51,566 nt of DNA from Deltaproteobacteria bacterium (lineage in GTDB: Bacteria; Desulfobacterota; Syntrophia; Syntrophales; UBA2210), in contig JAFGPZ010000297.1 in NCBI GenBank assembly GCA_016935935.1, positions 1 through 51,566 of the forward strand, in the 5' to 3' direction. Of this stretch, positions 16,432 through 24,588 are shown piece after piece. The notes beneath the pieces are model-generated. The model was not told the origin of the DNA, did no database searches, and saw only the letters and a list, made by a program, of their open reading frames with translations. The stretch's first letter is position 1; the number at the start of each line of letters is the position of its first letter. Both the position numbers and the translations under genes were made by a program.

Positions 16432-17383
16432 TTAATCCGCGAAACCATAAGCTGTTGCAATTAAACCGCATTCTTTGTCCTGATAAATACCGTAAACGCT
16501 TGGGAAGTAGCTCTAACATACAATCCTTCAGGCCAAGTGTTACCACATCGGAAGATTTGAGATTTTGCCATCTTGAGCCAATTCCAACCTTGTAGCTGAT
16601 CAAAGCCAGGCGCCAGTAGAAATACTTAACTATAGGATTGATTATCCAATCTGACATCTTCCTTCGTCCCATATATTTTTGGCCTAACTTTATCATTTCA
16701 TCCCGCAATTGATTTTTGCACCTGAAACGTTGCGCCAAGGGATGCTCCGTCTCCACGACCAGAAACTCAGCTACTTTTTCAGGCCGGAAACCCGCTGCAG
16801 CACAACTTAGCCAGTAATCACAGTCTGCAATCAACGGAAAAGCTTCACCATCAAATTCTCCTATCCGATCAAACACTTCTCTACGGAAAAAGACGGTGGG
16901 CTGAACTATAGCCCCGCCAGAGGAATAGTATCCGAAAATGAAAGGTGGCGAAAACAGAAGGCCCGTATCGTCCCCACAGAGATCATACCGAATCGCATCG
17001 CCGAAGATGAGCTGGCATCCTTGAAGGTGCCTGACAGCGGTTGCCACAGTCCAAGGCAAATAATAGTCATCACAATTCAAATATGCATATATCTCCCCGG
17101 AGGCGAGCCTTAGCCCTTTGTTAATTGCATCATACATGCCCTGATCTGGTTCAGATATCCACCTGAGATTGTATGTACTTTCATGCTGCTTCAGCAAATC
17201 AATTGTTCCATCAATTGAACCACCATCCACAATGATGTGTTCGATTTCTGTATAAGTTTGATATTTGATGCTCTTTATTGTCTTCTCAATAAACTCGCCT
17301 TGGTTAAGCGACGGAGTTACGACTGTAACCAGAGGCTGAACGGAAGATGTGCCCATTATTTTTGACTCGCTCGCGTCCATCAC
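16409..17383 (-). CDS. Glycosyltransferase, GT2 family
   Basis: A 324-residue GT-A glycosyltransferase. VTVVTPSLNQGEFIEKTIKS at 19-38, IIVDGGSIDGT near 50-60, the EPDQGMYDAINKGL segment near 78-91, and the Asp-Asp site in YLNCDDYYLP near 100-109. The arrangement closely parallels the GT2 at 13960-14868 (same EPDxGxxDAINKG pattern), suggesting related donors. It overlaps both neighbours slightly (23 bases with the polymerase gene, 4 with the methyltransferase), indicating tight coupling. Confidence 0.88.
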   Translation of the reverse strand: MMDASESKIMGTSSVQPLVTVVTPSLNQGEFIEKTIKSIKYQTYTEIEHIIVDGGSIDGTIDLLKQHESTYNLRWISEPDQGMYDAINKGLRLASGEIYAYLNCDDYYLPWTVATAVRHLQGCQLIFGDAIRYDLCGDDTGLLFSPPFIFGYYSSGGAIVQPTVFFRREVFDRIGEFDGEAFPLIADCDYWLSCAAAGFRPEKVAEFLVVETEHPLAQRFRCKNQLRDEMIKLGQKYMGRRKMSDWIINPIVKYFYWRLALISYKVGIGSRWQNLKSSDVVTLGLKDCMLELLPKRLRYLSGQRMRFNCNSLWFRGLSDDGFNS

Positions 17384-18240
17384 GGTTGCGGCTTAACCAT
17401 ACAGAATCCCACGGAGGTCAAACGATGGTATTCACCAAACCTCTCAAAACCAGAGCCGTATTCATGAAGGAAATACTGGTCCGCTGGAATGAAAAAAGCG
17501 TCTTCATCAAGCGCGATTTTCTCACGTTCGATACGCTGCGTCCCGGGTTCTGCAAAGGGCATTTGCAAATAGTCAATGTCATCCAGATAATACCAGCCAT
17601 TACGACCCCATTCCTCCTGTCCGCCATAAACCACTTCTGGATTTAGGATTGTATCATAGGTGCAAATTAACAGGCCGCCTGGTTTGAGAACGCGCTTCAT
17701 TTCGTCCAGACACCTTAGATGGACAGAGGGTTCATGTCTATTTTCAATCACAATATGTTCCATCACTGAGATACAGGTAACTGCATCGAAACTGCAATCA
17801 TCGGCTGGTATTTGCTCAATTCTGCCATTTATAAATTCAACCTTTCCCTTTAACTTTCTTATGCGTTTATCTGTTATGCCGTAACCAGCCCTTACTGGTT
17901 TTGAACCGATAAAGATGTCTAACCCTGCCACACTAAATCCCTGATTCGCTAACACACACGGAAAATCCGACATCCCGCACCCACAATCCAGAAGCTTGTT
18001 TCCAGTCTTAAAGCTTGACAGTTGTTCCTGCACCCAAGGATATTCCCACCCTCTTGTTCCCATCCGGAACACGCTATACTGAGAGCCCGCAGCCAAAATT
18101 GGCGATACGGGACCCCTTGTACAAATCAGCCGTGACATATCTCTTAGAAGCGTTTTGAGACCTGGTCGAGTCCGATTCAAAGGCCATACCCGGCGCTTCT
18201 GATATTCCAACATTTTGCTTATGCGTGCATAGTCCAGCAT
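17380..18240 (-). CDS. Class I SAM-dependent methyltransferase
   Basis: A 286-residue protein with a Rossmann-like methyltransferase domain. Motif I is KLLDCGCGMSDFPC near 87-100; the acidic end of strand 2 is VAGLDIF near 108-114; SFDAVTCISVMEHI near 147-160 is motif II, and RVLKPGGLLICTYD near 185-198 motif III. Probably O- or N-methylates a sugar of the polysaccharide; acceptor unknown. It overlaps the downstream GT2 by 4 bases and lies between glycosyltransferase genes. Confidence 0.85.
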   Translation of the reverse strand: MLDYARISKMLEYQKRRVWPLNRTRPGLKTLLRDMSRLICTRGPVSPILAAGSQYSVFRMGTRGWEYPWVQEQLSSFKTGNKLLDCGCGMSDFPCVLANQGFSVAGLDIFIGSKPVRAGYGITDKRIRKLKGKVEFINGRIEQIPADDCSFDAVTCISVMEHIVIENRHEPSVHLRCLDEMKRVLKPGGLLICTYDTILNPEVVYGGQEEWGRNGWYYLDDIDYLQMPFAEPGTQRIEREKIALDEDAFFIPADQYFLHEYGSGFERFGEYHRLTSVGFCMVKPQP

Positions 18241-18264
18241 AACTTTCGCCTCTAACGAGATATA

Positions 18265-19635
18265 TTAAGCAAGCGCTTGTCTATTGTTGATTGTGCCCTT
18301 GCGTTTTTGCCATTCAGCAATTAGTTCAGCATACCAGTCAAGGTATTCTGTGGCCTGTCGCCGAATATCAAAACGCGTCTGCGCGTCTTTGACAGCAGCA
18401 GCCGATATTCTTTCCCGGAACACATCGTCTTCTAGCACTCGGAATAGACCTTCGCTTAGAGCTATTGCATCGCCAGGGGGTACTAAAATACCTGTCTCGC
18501 CGTCTCGAAGAAGTTCAGGAACACCACCCACGGCAGAAGCAACAACCGGTAAGCCACATGACAAAGCTTCAAGAACGGTTAATGGGCAATTGTCGACTTT
18601 TGTAGCATAGACCAGTGCATCAGCCGCCCTATAGTAATCAGCCATTACGTTTTCATCCTTTATCGCACCCCGCCGGATAACAAACTCGGACAGTCCCGAT
18701 TTCCGGAAGACGTCCTCTTCGTTGAAACGGTTTAGTGTTTTTCGTAATGCACGACGCATCTCCCGTTCCAGTCCTGATGATCGTGGAACGTTCCCGCCCA
18801 ATGAAACGAGCAGTGGTTTTTCCGCGCCATTGCTTGACTGCAGAAAAAGCTGCAATGCCTTAATGAGTGCAGGACCGTCCTTCCATATGTTGAGCAATCC
18901 ACTATTAGCTGAAAACAATAATATTTTTTCATGTTCAGGCAAGCCAAGTCGTTGCCGCGCATTCTTCTTCGATCCAGGACAAAAAATTTGTTGATCAACG
19001 CCATTATAGATCAGCCGGTTTGGGTGTGAGGCCAGATAACTTTTTCCGACTAGATCCAGCATCCACTGAGAGGGAGCGGTGATAACTAACGGGAGCGATG
19101 CGAGGAGCTTACTCTTTCGATGCCAGTTAAAACTTGTGCCATCAACACGTATTGCTGGAGGGATAGTCAAATCGGGGCACCGACCACAGCCAGTGTGCCA
19201 CTGCTCACAACCGAAAGAATGGGCGCAGTGCCCCGTCAATAACCACGCATCGTGGAGCATCACAACTACCGGAGCCAATGCTGCCAATCTCGGCAAAGCT
19301 GCAAGATCAAAGTACCCACCATGCAGATTATGGAGGTGTACGATGTCGAAAGGTTCATCTAACGATTCGGGTATACGGTGACTGCCAGGATAGTTCAGAT
19401 ACTGGTGCCCCTGTAGCGTCTCTCTAACAGTTCTCAAAGGACCAATGCCCTTCCTCCGATCGCTGTTATCAATAGGAATTGTATCCGGATCTGTGCTGCC
19501 CTTGTACCCTACGACAAGACGTGACCAATGTCCACACTCACGATAAAGATTGTGCAGAGCAAAGGTCACTTTCTCGGCACCTCCTGCAATGTCGTGAGTA
19601 TTTACTTGGACGATTCGTAATTTAAGCTTCGTCAT
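18265..19635 (-). CDS. Glycosyltransferase, GT4 family (WcaC-like)
   Basis: A 456-residue GT-B enzyme. The N-terminal half has IVHLHNLHGGYFDL and the Cys-rich HDAWLLTGHCAHSFGCEQW stretch (about 131-149) characteristic of WcaC-like colanic acid/EPS transferases, followed by TGCGRCP. The donor half shows LLFSANSGLLNIWKDGP near 237-253 and PLTVLEALSCGLPVVASAVGGVPELL with the EX7E-like motif near 355-380. Donor unknown. It follows the deacetylase gene and precedes the methyltransferase by 24 bases. Confidence 0.88.
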   Translation of the reverse strand: MTKLKLRIVQVNTHDIAGGAEKVTFALHNLYRECGHWSRLVVGYKGSTDPDTIPIDNSDRRKGIGPLRTVRETLQGHQYLNYPGSHRIPESLDEPFDIVHLHNLHGGYFDLAALPRLAALAPVVVMLHDAWLLTGHCAHSFGCEQWHTGCGRCPDLTIPPAIRVDGTSFNWHRKSKLLASLPLVITAPSQWMLDLVGKSYLASHPNRLIYNGVDQQIFCPGSKKNARQRLGLPEHEKILLFSANSGLLNIWKDGPALIKALQLFLQSSNGAEKPLLVSLGGNVPRSSGLEREMRRALRKTLNRFNEEDVFRKSGLSEFVIRRGAIKDENVMADYYRAADALVYATKVDNCPLTVLEALSCGLPVVASAVGGVPELLRDGETGILVPPGDAIALSEGLFRVLEDDVFRERISAAAVKDAQTRFDIRRQATEYLDWYAELIAEWQKRKGTINNRQALA

Positions 19636-19663
19636 TTCTTAAAACACAGAACAGGACAAGAAG

Positions 19664-20644
19664 TCATCCAGTGAAAATTTTTTCTATCCGACTAGAAAAC
19701 TCAATAGAATCCCAATTCCTTACTATGCAACGCGGCAGTCTATAGCGATCGGAAAATCGTGTTACTGGCATCGCAAAGTTTGCACATCCACATTTGAAAC
19801 CTATTTCTTTTACCAAATTAGCAGCTGTCGATTTCCCTTTAGGATTGATGTAATATGGATATGAAAAAAAACAAATTGGTCGTTTTACGATACGCTCTAG
19901 TGTTTTCTTGCTCTCAAAGATTTCATTTTTTAACACATTTAATGGCTTCTGATTCAATAACGGATGTGTAACTGAATGAGCTCCAATTTCAATAAACTCC
20001 CCTTTTGAAAGATCATCCAACTCCGAAACAGTTAAAATTCGATTTTCGGCCATATTATTTTTGGGTAGCCTTGCCCATGTGCAAAGTTGATCGATAGTGT
20101 TATCTCTGCTAATAGAGGGCAATGGTCTAAGTAATTCAATTAAATCCGAATAAGCTAAATATCTTTCTTTTTTAGACTTTACCGACCATTCATAGGTTCT
20201 ATCTTCTATTATTAGTTGCAAGCTATTAGGATAGAAATGATTTTGCGAAAGCATATAACAATTCAGTTCATCCCACCAAAAACCTTTTTTGTCTCCTAAT
20301 TTACCTGAAGTAATAAATATAGTTGCTGGAGTCTTTGTAGATTCCAATATTGGTTTAGCATTATGGAGGTTATCAGCATATCCGTCATCGAAGGTAACAA
20401 CTACAGAGCGATCTGGGATTTTCCTGTCGTCCAAAGTAGTAACCAATTCATTAAGAGATAAAATAGTAAAATTCGATTTTAAAAAAACAAGTTGGTCTTT
20501 AAAATTCTCTGGAGAAACACACAAAAGTTGTGGATCGTTCTTTGTATCAGACACTCGATGGTAAAGTAAAATAACCGCTTTTGATAAAAAACGGTTATAT
20601 GTTCGCTTAAATAATTTACTTGCTTCTCTCTTTAATTTTCTCAT
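19664..20644 (-). CDS. Polysaccharide deacetylase (NodB/CE4 family)
   Basis: A 326-residue carbohydrate esterase family 4 protein, which removes N-acetyl groups from aminosugars. YHRVSDTKNDPQ near 28-39 opens the domain; the catalytic and metal-binding TFDDGYADN is at about 84-92; the second metal motif is IGAHSVTHPLLNQ near 217-229, with the two histidines in place. No signal peptide is clear, only a short basic N-terminus and one hydrophobic stretch near FLSKAVILLY, so it may act in the cytoplasm or at the membrane. Its DNA is conspicuously AT-rich. The formyltransferase gene lies 18 bases upstream in the same direction. Confidence 0.87.
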   Translation of the reverse strand: MRKLKREASKLFKRTYNRFLSKAVILLYHRVSDTKNDPQLLCVSPENFKDQLVFLKSNFTILSLNELVTTLDDRKIPDRSVVVTFDDGYADNLHNAKPILESTKTPATIFITSGKLGDKKGFWWDELNCYMLSQNHFYPNSLQLIIEDRTYEWSVKSKKERYLAYSDLIELLRPLPSISRDNTIDQLCTWARLPKNNMAENRILTVSELDDLSKGEFIEIGAHSVTHPLLNQKPLNVLKNEIFESKKTLERIVKRPICFFSYPYYINPKGKSTAANLVKEIGFKCGCANFAMPVTRFSDRYRLPRCIVRNWDSIEFSSRIEKIFTG

Positions 20645-20662
20645 TAATATATACCTTAATAT

Positions 20663-21601
20663 TTAAGGAAAACGTGTCCCTAACACGAAAACTTGAGAGA
20701 TATCTTTCTCACAAGGAACCTCGGTCAATTTTACAATTGGATAGATAGGATGTTTCGGTTCATGTTTAAGAATAGGGCCGACTTTGCCTTTTGAGAGCTT
20801 TCTTGAAAGTAATCTCTCAGCTTTTGATGACCACTCATTAATGTAATATGTTTTCCCAATCGACTTATTTTGAGGGCGAGAGAGTAAGCATCTTTTTCTC
20901 TTTATTTCAGAGAGAATCTCTATTAGCAAATCTACCCCCAATACGCTTAATTTCATATCTATAGAAAATGGCGAGTCTGTTACTTCAATATTTGGACGTG
21001 CTTGTGCCAAAATGGGTCCCATATCTAATTTTTCATCAATTTGATGAATCGTTACACCGATATTTTGTATTTCATCATTAATAATTGCCCATTCAGTACA
21101 ATATGAACCTCTATAAAATGGTGAAAGTCCCCAATGTAAATTAATGCAGGCTTTAAACGGAGCGGATATAATATCGGATGGGAGAAGACTGGTTCCAAAT
21201 ACAATGATTATATCAACTTTCCGTTTTGCTATATCATAACTATTAAAACTTCTTTCTTTTACAAAAGAAAATGACAAAAATGAGTCTTGAACATTTTTCC
21301 ATGATTCCGGAAATAATAATCCAAATATTTTTCTTTTTTCTTTTGCCCTTACTCTCCATGTAGTGCAGACAGGCTCAATCCTTTCCTTTACCTCCATAAA
21401 AATCCTATCTATTAGGATCTTCGGTCTAAGAATTAACCCTTTTTTATCCCAAATTTTACCTTTTAATGTCCGTTTTCTCCTCAAATACGCTTCTGGGGTA
21501 TTAGTTTCGAAATACACATGGTCCAAACCAATTTCTCGATGGATGCGATTTACAGCTTGTAATTGCCAAGGAGACCAACGAGTTAGCATAATAATCCGCA
21601 T
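20663..21601 (-). CDS. Formyltransferase-family protein (sugar N-formyltransferase-like)
   Basis: A 312-residue protein with the formyl_trans_N fold, which moves a formyl group from 10-formyltetrahydrofolate to an amine. Seen: KACINLHWGLSPFYRG near 148-163 with the Asn/His of the active site, TEWAIIN, and the matching acidic residue in IDEKLDMGPILAQ near 184-196. It is not the housekeeping methionyl-tRNA enzyme: the N-terminus (MRIIMLTRWSPWQLQAVNRI) and spacing differ and the gene lies in a glycan cluster. Sugar N-formyltransferases (WbkC, VioF, FdtF) act on amino-deoxysugars. AT-rich like its two neighbours. Confidence 0.8.
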   Translation of the reverse strand: MRIIMLTRWSPWQLQAVNRIHREIGLDHVYFETNTPEAYLRRKRTLKGKIWDKKGLILRPKILIDRIFMEVKERIEPVCTTWRVRAKEKRKIFGLLFPESWKNVQDSFLSFSFVKERSFNSYDIAKRKVDIIIVFGTSLLPSDIISAPFKACINLHWGLSPFYRGSYCTEWAIINDEIQNIGVTIHQIDEKLDMGPILAQARPNIEVTDSPFSIDMKLSVLGVDLLIEILSEIKRKRCLLSRPQNKSIGKTYYINEWSSKAERLLSRKLSKGKVGPILKHEPKHPIYPIVKLTEVPCEKDISQVFVLGTRFP

Positions 21602-21628
21602 TTACATATACCTGTTTATTTGCATGTA

Positions 21629-22663
21629 TTATTTGCCAAAAAAGTTTTTTGCAATTTTGAAATATCTCTTCACTGATAACTTCATAAGAGCTACATTACA
21701 AACAACTTTCCAAAATAATCGTTTAACAAGATATGTTCTTGATTTTAGTAAATTTTCTATGTCTCCTGAATCACGTATCTCAGCATTTACATCACCTTCG
21801 CGAATATCTTTCATCATTTGGATAACAGATTTTGGTATCTTACCATTGTATTTTTCAATCCAGCTTCGGTACAAATATACATTGTGATACCGGAACGGCC
21901 ATTTTAACTTTAAATAACTTTTTCTATACCATTCAATTGGATCATAATCATAGGGCTTAGAATTGGCATAATAAATTGCTTTGTTTTCGACCTGAACAGG
22001 AAAAAGAAGTGAGAAATGAAAAAGATAAATCTCTTGTTTTTGAAGATCATGACCATTTATCCAGTTTTTTAAAGATAAATCATTACCAGTTGCATCCAAA
22101 ACAGTCGGAGGACGGTGACTCTGATATTTAAAACCTTCTTGCCATTTAAATAACCGTCGATAGATTTCAGCTCCTGTTTTTAAATAAAAGCCATCAACAA
22201 TATGGCTAATGTTGCCAAAGAATGTTATTGTTTTAAACGACATTCCAGTAATGGTCGGATCAGATTTTAACATTTGAATGATTTTTTGCATGTCTTCGGG
22301 TAAATAATACTCATCAATGTCAACTTGCCATAGATAATCGCCAGTAGCCAAATTTGCGTATGCCTGTGATTGCTCATCTTTTTCACTCCAAAAGCCCTCT
22401 TTAGTCACAATTCTCAGTTTGTCTTTATAGTCTTCATCTTTCTTGAAATTATATAATATATCTAACGTTCCATCGATTGAATGACCATCATGTGTAGATA
22501 CATTTGAGGCATCAGGGACAGCCCCCTCAACGACAATAATTTCATGGGCAAAAGGGTACAATGCCCTGAGCGTATAACGAGTAAATGGCTCTCCATTCAG
22601 GACAATAATCCCAAAAGTAATCCGCAGAATATCAGTTCGCAAGGCCTTCAAAACCTCCAACAC
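21629..22663 (-). CDS. Glycosyltransferase, GT2-like
   Basis: A 344-residue protein with a GT-A-like N-terminal part: ITFGIIVLNGEPFTRYTL near 15-32, EIIVVEG, a GTLDIL segment, and the Asp-x-Asp site WQVDIDEYYLPED near 112-124. The second half (YYANSKPYDYDP... RYHNVYLYRSWIEKYNG) is typical of a subgroup that handles long acceptors, but I do not recognise its specificity. The frame opens with GTG right at the stop of the asparagine synthase gene. AT-rich, unlike the AsnB gene before it. Confidence 0.75.
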   Translation of the reverse strand: MLEVLKALRTDILRITFGIIVLNGEPFTRYTLRALYPFAHEIIVVEGAVPDASNVSTHDGHSIDGTLDILYNFKKDEDYKDKLRIVTKEGFWSEKDEQSQAYANLATGDYLWQVDIDEYYLPEDMQKIIQMLKSDPTITGMSFKTITFFGNISHIVDGFYLKTGAEIYRRLFKWQEGFKYQSHRPPTVLDATGNDLSLKNWINGHDLQKQEIYLFHFSLLFPVQVENKAIYYANSKPYDYDPIEWYRKSYLKLKWPFRYHNVYLYRSWIEKYNGKIPKSVIQMMKDIREGDVNAEIRDSGDIENLLKSRTYLVKRLFWKVVCNVALMKLSVKRYFKIAKNFFGK

Positions 22664-24552
22664 TATACATTATTCTGCTTCCACCAGGTAAAATGTACCG
22701 GACCCCAAAATTTCCACGCTGAATTCCATGTCGGAACATCTGCCCGCAGGAAATCTTCAAACTCCATCCTGAGCCGCTCACCATCAAAATACGCTGATTG
22801 CCTGAAATCTTGCGTTTCCATAATGTCCTGCATCCAACCGCGCAAAGGGCTGCGAAACCAGTCTACGATCGGTGCATTAAAACCGATCTTAATTTTTCGT
22901 TCTCGTATGCTTTCCGGCACAATTCCCATCATCGCTTCACGCAAGACTCTCTTGGTATATCCCCCTCCTACTCGCGCCCGATTTGGCAGCGAAAAAACGA
23001 ATTCCACCAGGCGATAATCCATAAACGGCATCCTGCATTCAACACCATGAGCCATGGAACAGCGGTCGTACTGCTGCAAAATTCCTGGTAGCGGTGATTG
23101 AAAAAACTCGTTATACAGTTCTGCTTGGAACTCGTCCATATCATCAGGCGTTGGACTCGCAAGCTCCATATGAGCCGCTTTTGTGATCCGGCTTGCCGTG
23201 TTCCTTTTAAAAGATTTTATAAGACGGTGTATGCTGTCAGGAACATATCTTTTCGAAAGCACATGAATAAGCGCTGAACGAACTTCTTTTTTGGCACTCA
23301 CCTGGCTGTTTTCACCTTGGGCGCTGTAGGTTTTATATAAATCCCAGGCCCAGGGCAGGTTACAAGTACTCAGTGCCGCTGAAAAAGCCGGGCCAAAAGG
23401 TCGATACCCGCCGAGCATTTCATCAGGACCTTGCCCGTCCAGGGTCACCTTAATGCCCTTTTCGCGGATGAAACCGTATAATTCCGAGATCGGATAGAAA
23501 GCCAGACCATGCATTGGGCCGTCGCAGCTGAGCATGGCTCTTTCCAGTTTTTCCGGGGTTGGAGCAGTTACATTCAGAACATGCAGTTTCGCTCCTACCT
23601 CTTTGGAGAGAGTTCGTGCCTCACACAATTCATCAATCGGGGTATCAGGAAAACTCGCGCAGAACGCGTCGTGGAAGTCTGTAGTGGTTCGCTCCATCGT
23701 TTTTTGACCCAGGGACTTATGCAACACCGAGACTATACTGCTGCTGTCAAGCCCACCAGAAAGGCAGGTCCCCACAGGAACATCACTGCGCAGTCTCAGT
23801 TTGCAGGCGTCAATAAACAAATCACGAAACATGCCCGCTTGTTCACCAAATGTTCGAGGCACGTCCACTCTCGACAGCTCATACCACCGTTCGATTTTCA
23901 GCTCCCCATTTTTCAGGTAAGCCAGATGCCCCGGGGGCAGGCTTTCAGCATCCTTTAAATACGTTTTACGCGTCCCATGGTTCGCAAAGCTCCCTGAGCA
24001 GATGTCAAAAATGACTTGTTCGTCCAGATCCGCGTCTTGTCCTAACCAGTAGTGAAGTGCCTGGAGCTCGGAAGCAAAAACAAGTTTAAGATCATCATAC
24101 CCATAATATAGAGGCTTTATACCAAAGCGATCACGCGCCAAAAATAAAGACCTGTCTTTACAGTCCCACAGTGCGAACGCCCACATTCCGTTGAAACGGT
24201 GCAGGCAATTTTTACCCCAGGCATCGTAAGCGGCTAAAACTACCTCGGTATCTGTCTGCGTCCGGAAAACATAACCCTTGCCGGACAGTTCACGGCGCAA
24301 TTCTAGAAAATTGAATATTTCACCATTAAAAACGATTATATACCGTCCTGCCTTACAAACCATCGGCTGATTGCCAGCCCTGGACAGATCTAGAATCGAA
24401 AGCCGGCGATGGGCAAAGGCAACATGCGTGTCCTGCCAAAACCCTTCTGCATCAGGCCCTCTGTGAGAAAGTCTATTGCACATAGCTTGAACACGAGCCC
24501 AATCATCAACACGCAAGGGTTGGTGAGATACTAATCCACAAATGCCACACAT
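22663..24552 (-). CDS. asnB: Asparagine synthase (glutamine-hydrolysing)-like amidotransferase
   Basis: A 629-residue protein with both AsnB domains. The N-terminal glutaminase starts MCGICG, with the catalytic Cys2, and has RLSHRGPD near 27-34 and FNGEIFN near 75-81. The synthetase domain has the PP-loop SGGLDSS at 265-271. In surface-glycan clusters such proteins often amidate uronic or other carboxyl groups of sugars rather than aspartate (WbpS is an example). The neighbouring ulosonic-acid-like genes would provide a carboxylate. It is GC-richer than the block at 19.7-22.7 kb. Full-length, no visible damage. Confidence 0.88.
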   Translation of the reverse strand: MCGICGLVSHQPLRVDDWARVQAMCNRLSHRGPDAEGFWQDTHVAFAHRRLSILDLSRAGNQPMVCKAGRYIIVFNGEIFNFLELRRELSGKGYVFRTQTDTEVVLAAYDAWGKNCLHRFNGMWAFALWDCKDRSLFLARDRFGIKPLYYGYDDLKLVFASELQALHYWLGQDADLDEQVIFDICSGSFANHGTRKTYLKDAESLPPGHLAYLKNGELKIERWYELSRVDVPRTFGEQAGMFRDLFIDACKLRLRSDVPVGTCLSGGLDSSSIVSVLHKSLGQKTMERTTTDFHDAFCASFPDTPIDELCEARTLSKEVGAKLHVLNVTAPTPEKLERAMLSCDGPMHGLAFYPISELYGFIREKGIKVTLDGQGPDEMLGGYRPFGPAFSAALSTCNLPWAWDLYKTYSAQGENSQVSAKKEVRSALIHVLSKRYVPDSIHRLIKSFKRNTASRITKAAHMELASPTPDDMDEFQAELYNEFFQSPLPGILQQYDRCSMAHGVECRMPFMDYRLVEFVFSLPNRARVGGGYTKRVLREAMMGIVPESIRERKIKIGFNAPIVDWFRSPLRGWMQDIMETQDFRQSAYFDGERLRMEFEDFLRADVPTWNSAWKFWGPVHFTWWKQNNV

Positions 24553-24588
24553 ATTTAAAATTCCTGGTCAGATTGAAAAATTAAGAAT

